Assembly: GCA_900763355.1 (NCBI GenBank)
Contig: CAAFJY010000119.1
Coordinates: 1-13,429 of the forward strand
Length of the DNA stretch: 13,429 nt
From: Clostridia bacterium
GTDB lineage: Bacteria > Bacillota > Clostridia > Oscillospirales > Butyricicoccaceae
Direction of reading: 5' to 3'
The notes under the pieces were generated by a model. That model was not told where the DNA came from. It searched no databases and worked only from the letters and a program-made list of their open reading frames with translations. Shown in pieces: positions 11,222 to 13,429 of this stretch. Positions within the stretch are counted from its first letter, which is position 1. The number at the start of each line of letters is the position of its first letter. A program made the translations under genes and the position numbers.

Positions 11222-11719
11222 ATGAAACAACAGAACAAGACCCTTCGCACACTCACCCAGGGGGGCGCTGTGGCGGCCGCCTATGTGCTCCTCACCCTGA
11301 TCTCGGCCCTCTTTGGCCTGGACAAGGGGGCGGTCCAGCTGCGGCTGTCCGAGGCGCTGACCATCCTTCCCTGCTTTTTCCCGGCGGCGGTGCCGGGGCT
11401 CTTTGTGGGATGCCTGCTGGCCAACATCGTCACCGGCGCCGTCCTGTGGGATATCGTAGCCGGGAGCCTGGCGACCCTGGTGGGGGCCATCGGCACACGG
11501 CTTCTGCGGAAAAACCGCTGGCTGGCCTGCCTTTCCCCCATCGTGGCCAACATCGTCATCATCACCCCGGTGCTGATGTTTGCCTATGGACTGCCCGGAG
11601 GATTTTTCCTGCTGGGAGCCGGCGTGGGCGCGGGAGAGGTGCTCTCCTGCGGCGTGCTGGGTCAGGTCCTCTATTCCGCCCTGGACAAGCGGCGGGACAG
11701 CCTGGACTTTTTGAAATAA
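11222..11719 (+). CDS. queT: QueT family queuosine-precursor transporter
   Basis: This 165-residue integral membrane protein of the QueT family (COG4708/DUF988) is the substrate-binding S component of an energy-coupling-factor importer for queuosine precursors. Visible are QGGAVAAAYVLLTLISAL at the N-terminus, the family motif VQLRLSEALTILPCFFP, GLFVGCLLANI, and further hydrophobic helices ending in VLYSALDKRR. The shared ECF energising components are not in this window. The ribosome-binding site AAAGGAG (11209-11215) lies 6 bases before the ATG and is part of the riboswitch. The downstream deacylase gene follows after 42 bases containing only a short CCGGGC/GCCCGG hairpin without a T-run, so it may be co-transcribed. 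Confidence 0.92.
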   Translation: MKQQNKTLRTLTQGGAVAAAYVLLTLISALFGLDKGAVQLRLSEALTILPCFFPAAVPGLFVGCLLANIVTGAVLWDIVAGSLATLVGAIGTRLLRKNRWLACLSPIVANIVIITPVLMFAYGLPGGFFLLGAGVGAGEVLSCGVLGQVLYSALDKRRDSLDFLK

Positions 11720-11761
11720 ATCACCCCGGGCCCGCGAGCCCGGCAAACGGGAGGAACTGTT

Positions 11762-13348
11762 ATGCTTTACGATCTCATCATCCGGGGCGGGACAGTCTAT
11801 GACGGGACCGGCGCGCCCGGCGTGCGGGCCGACATGGCCGTCCACGATGGGAAGATCGCCGCCATCGGCGACCTGAAACAGGACCGGGGGGCCCGGGAGC
11901 TGGACGCCGCCGGGCTGGCGGTGGCCCCGGGCTTCATCGACGCCCACTGCCACTCCGACCGCTCCTTTGTCCTGGACGACGCCGGAGACAGCCGCATCTC
12001 CCAGGGCATCACCACCGAGGTCTGCGGCCAGTGCGGCGGCAGTCCCTTCCCGGCGCTCCCCCAGCGGCTGGCGGAGACCGCCCGGGCCGAAGGGGTCCAC
12101 GACCGGTTTTTCACCCAGTCCTTTGACGAATACGTCCGGCTCATCCAGGCCCAGGGGCAGAAAATGGGCACCAACCTGGCGCTTTTGGTGGGCCACGGCT
12201 GTGTCCGGGGCGGCGTCATGGGCTACGAGGACCAGGCTCCCACCGACACCGAGCTGGAGGAGATGAAGGCCCTCCTCCGCCGGGATCTGGAGGACGGAGC
12301 CTGGGGCCTCTCCCTGGGGCTGGAATACACCCCCGGGTGCTTTGCCGACGCCCGGGAGCTGGCGGCCCTGGGCCAGGTGGTCCGGGAATGCGGCGGCATC
12401 GTCACCGCCCATCTCCGCAACGAGGGGGAGTTCCTCCCCCAGGCCATCGAGGAGCTGCTGGCCGTGGGCCGGGCCACCGGCGTCCATGTCCACATCTCCC
12501 ATCTCAAGATCGACAACTTCCGCTTCCACGGCCAGGCCGGCAAGATCTGGGCTCAGATCGAGCGTGCCCGGACCGAGGACGTCCACGTCACGGCGGATGT
12601 TTATCCCTATACCGCCTCCTGCACCTGGCTCAACAACCGCTGCCCCAAGTGGGCCCTGGACGGGGGCAACCAGGCGGTGGTCCAGCATCTGGCGGGGCCC
12701 CGGCGGCAGGAAATTCTCGATTTTATCCGGGATGAATACTATTTTAATGGAGAGCGGGCCGAGACCTGCCTCATCCACGACGACGGGGGCCATTGGCCCG
12801 AGATCGTGGGGAAAAATCTCCGGGAGATCGCCGAGGAGATGCTCCACACCCAGGACTATGCCTGGGCGGCGGCCGAGATCCTCACCCGCACCAACGGCGA
12901 AGCCGAGGGTATCTTCTTTGTCATGAGCGACGACGATATGCGGTATTTCCTGAACCGGGACACCTGCATCTGCTCCGACGGCTACGGCTATTCCCTGGAT
13001 CCCAAAAAGGTCCCCAACATCCCCCATCCCCGGTCCTATGGGGCCATCGCGGAGTTCTTCCGCCTGGCCCGGGAGGAAAAGCTGTGCTCTTTGGAAGCCG
13101 CCATCCAGCGGGTGACCCAAAAGCCCGCCCAGATGGCCGGGATCACCGACCGGGGCCTGCTGCAAGAGGGCCTGGCCGCCGACATCACCGTCTTTGATCC
13201 CGCAGTCATCGCTCCCCGGGCCACCTATCTGGATCCCATTCAGCCGGCGGCGGGGGTCTCCCACGTGGTGGTCAATGGGGCCATCGCTCTGGAAAACGGG
13301 ACCCGCACCGCCGCCCGCACCGGCGGAATTCTGCGGAAAAACCGGTAA
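11762..13348 (+). CDS. N-acyl-D-amino-acid deacylase family amidohydrolase
   Basis: This 528-residue metal-dependent amidohydrolase hydrolyses N-acyl-D-amino acids or related amides. Metal and catalytic motifs match D-aminoacylase: APGFIDAHCHSD with H62 and H64, EVCGQCG with bridging C88, TAHLRNEG with H217, HISHLKI with H247, and the catalytic aspartate in CSDGYGY (D406). HPRSYG (422-427) follows as in the family. The N-terminal DLIIRGGTVYDGTG and C-terminal ADITVFDP and HVVVNG form the usual beta-sandwich. Length is normal (about 480-530). GGAGGA precedes the ATG. Exact substrate is not determined. It is probably transcribed with queT and ends at a strong terminator. The final 19 bases lie in the terminal palindrome, but the stop codon is in the left arm. 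Confidence 0.9.
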   Translation: MLYDLIIRGGTVYDGTGAPGVRADMAVHDGKIAAIGDLKQDRGARELDAAGLAVAPGFIDAHCHSDRSFVLDDAGDSRISQGITTEVCGQCGGSPFPALPQRLAETARAEGVHDRFFTQSFDEYVRLIQAQGQKMGTNLALLVGHGCVRGGVMGYEDQAPTDTELEEMKALLRRDLEDGAWGLSLGLEYTPGCFADARELAALGQVVRECGGIVTAHLRNEGEFLPQAIEELLAVGRATGVHVHISHLKIDNFRFHGQAGKIWAQIERARTEDVHVTADVYPYTASCTWLNNRCPKWALDGGNQAVVQHLAGPRRQEILDFIRDEYYFNGERAETCLIHDDGGHWPEIVGKNLREIAEEMLHTQDYAWAAAEILTRTNGEAEGIFFVMSDDDMRYFLNRDTCICSDGYGYSLDPKKVPNIPHPRSYGAIAEFFRLAREEKLCSLEAAIQRVTQKPAQMAGITDRGLLQEGLAADITVFDPAVIAPRATYLDPIQPAAGVSHVVVNGAIALENGTRTAARTGGILRKNR

Positions 13349-13429
13349 AATCCATACTGAAACAGAAAAAAGCGCCCGATCGGGCGCTTTTTTCTGTTTC
13401 AGTATGGATTTTACCGGTTTTTCCGCAGA
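13330..13429. repeat. Exact 100-bp palindrome at the window end
   Basis: Bases 13380-13429 are the exact reverse complement of 13330-13379, centred in CCCGATCGGG. The left arm includes the last six codons of the deacylase gene. The right arm therefore re-reads coding sequence backwards, which a natural terminator would not do. It is most likely a fold-back artefact. Confidence 0.95.
13366..13393 (+). terminator. Terminator of the queT-deacylase unit
   Basis: AAAAAAGCGCCCGA (13366-13379) pairs perfectly with 13380-13393, a textbook GC stem with A- and T-runs. If the palindrome is an artefact, only the left half is certain, but the A-run plus GCGCCC is what a real terminator would show. Confidence 0.75.

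Noticed and set aside
11726..11745. CCGGGC/GCCCGG hairpin between queT and the deacylase gene as a terminator
   Set aside because: Only 6 bp and no T-run follows.
11207..13264. A 685-codon minus-strand open frame across queT and the deacylase
   Set aside because: It crosses two genes with clear catalytic motifs; its composition is typical of an antisense shadow.

Overview
The window looks like a contig end from a high-GC clostridial Firmicute, most likely an Oscillospiraceae/Ruminococcaceae-type gut anaerobe. The grounds are strong GGAGG ribosome-binding sites, Firmicute-type housekeeping genes (trmK, rqcH, an AbrB-like regulator, queT), consensus sigma-A promoters, and GC-rich codons broken by short AT-rich promoter islands. 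No rRNA, tRNA, insertion sequence or CRISPR array is visible.

Layout. 1-2650: the 3' end of a DUF1858 protein gene, a terminator, then an overlapping trmK-rqcH pair (tRNA m1A22 methyltransferase; ribosome-quality-control factor). 2580-3003: a 67-bp direct repeat of the rqcH 3' end, a hairpin-rich spacer and three more palindromes, facing a tspO gene on the minus strand. 3640-3990: an AT-rich promoter and a small AbrB-type regulator with a cysteine-pair C-terminus. 4039-6000: a promoter-driven two-gene unit, an unrecognised 199-aa protein followed by a Card1/Can2-like CARF-nuclease (DUF1887) with no CRISPR array. 6080-6880: an iron-sulfur protein and back-to-back terminators. 6888-8865 (minus): a MATE exporter and a cyclophilin. 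9003-10319: a two-P-loop-fold ATPase-like protein and a tiny membrane protein.

10320-10995 holds no long gene but is the most interesting part. It carries two tandem modules of the same design. Each has a minus-strand hydrophobic micro-protein (31 and 29 aa) with a consensus promoter and a Shine-Dalgarno sequence buried in a hairpin. Facing each is a plus-strand sigma-A promoter that would make a roughly 90-nt antisense RNA over the 3' end of the message. This is the architecture of type I toxin-antitoxin systems (TxpA/RatA-like). The two peptides do not look alike although their regulatory frame does.

11088-13393: a promoter, a preQ1-type riboswitch, queT (queuosine-precursor uptake) and an N-acyl-D-amino-acid deacylase gene with its terminator. 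The last 100 bases (13330-13429) form an exact palindrome that re-reads the end of the deacylase gene backwards. This is most likely a fold-back assembly artefact at a contig end, so the final ~35-50 bases should not be trusted.
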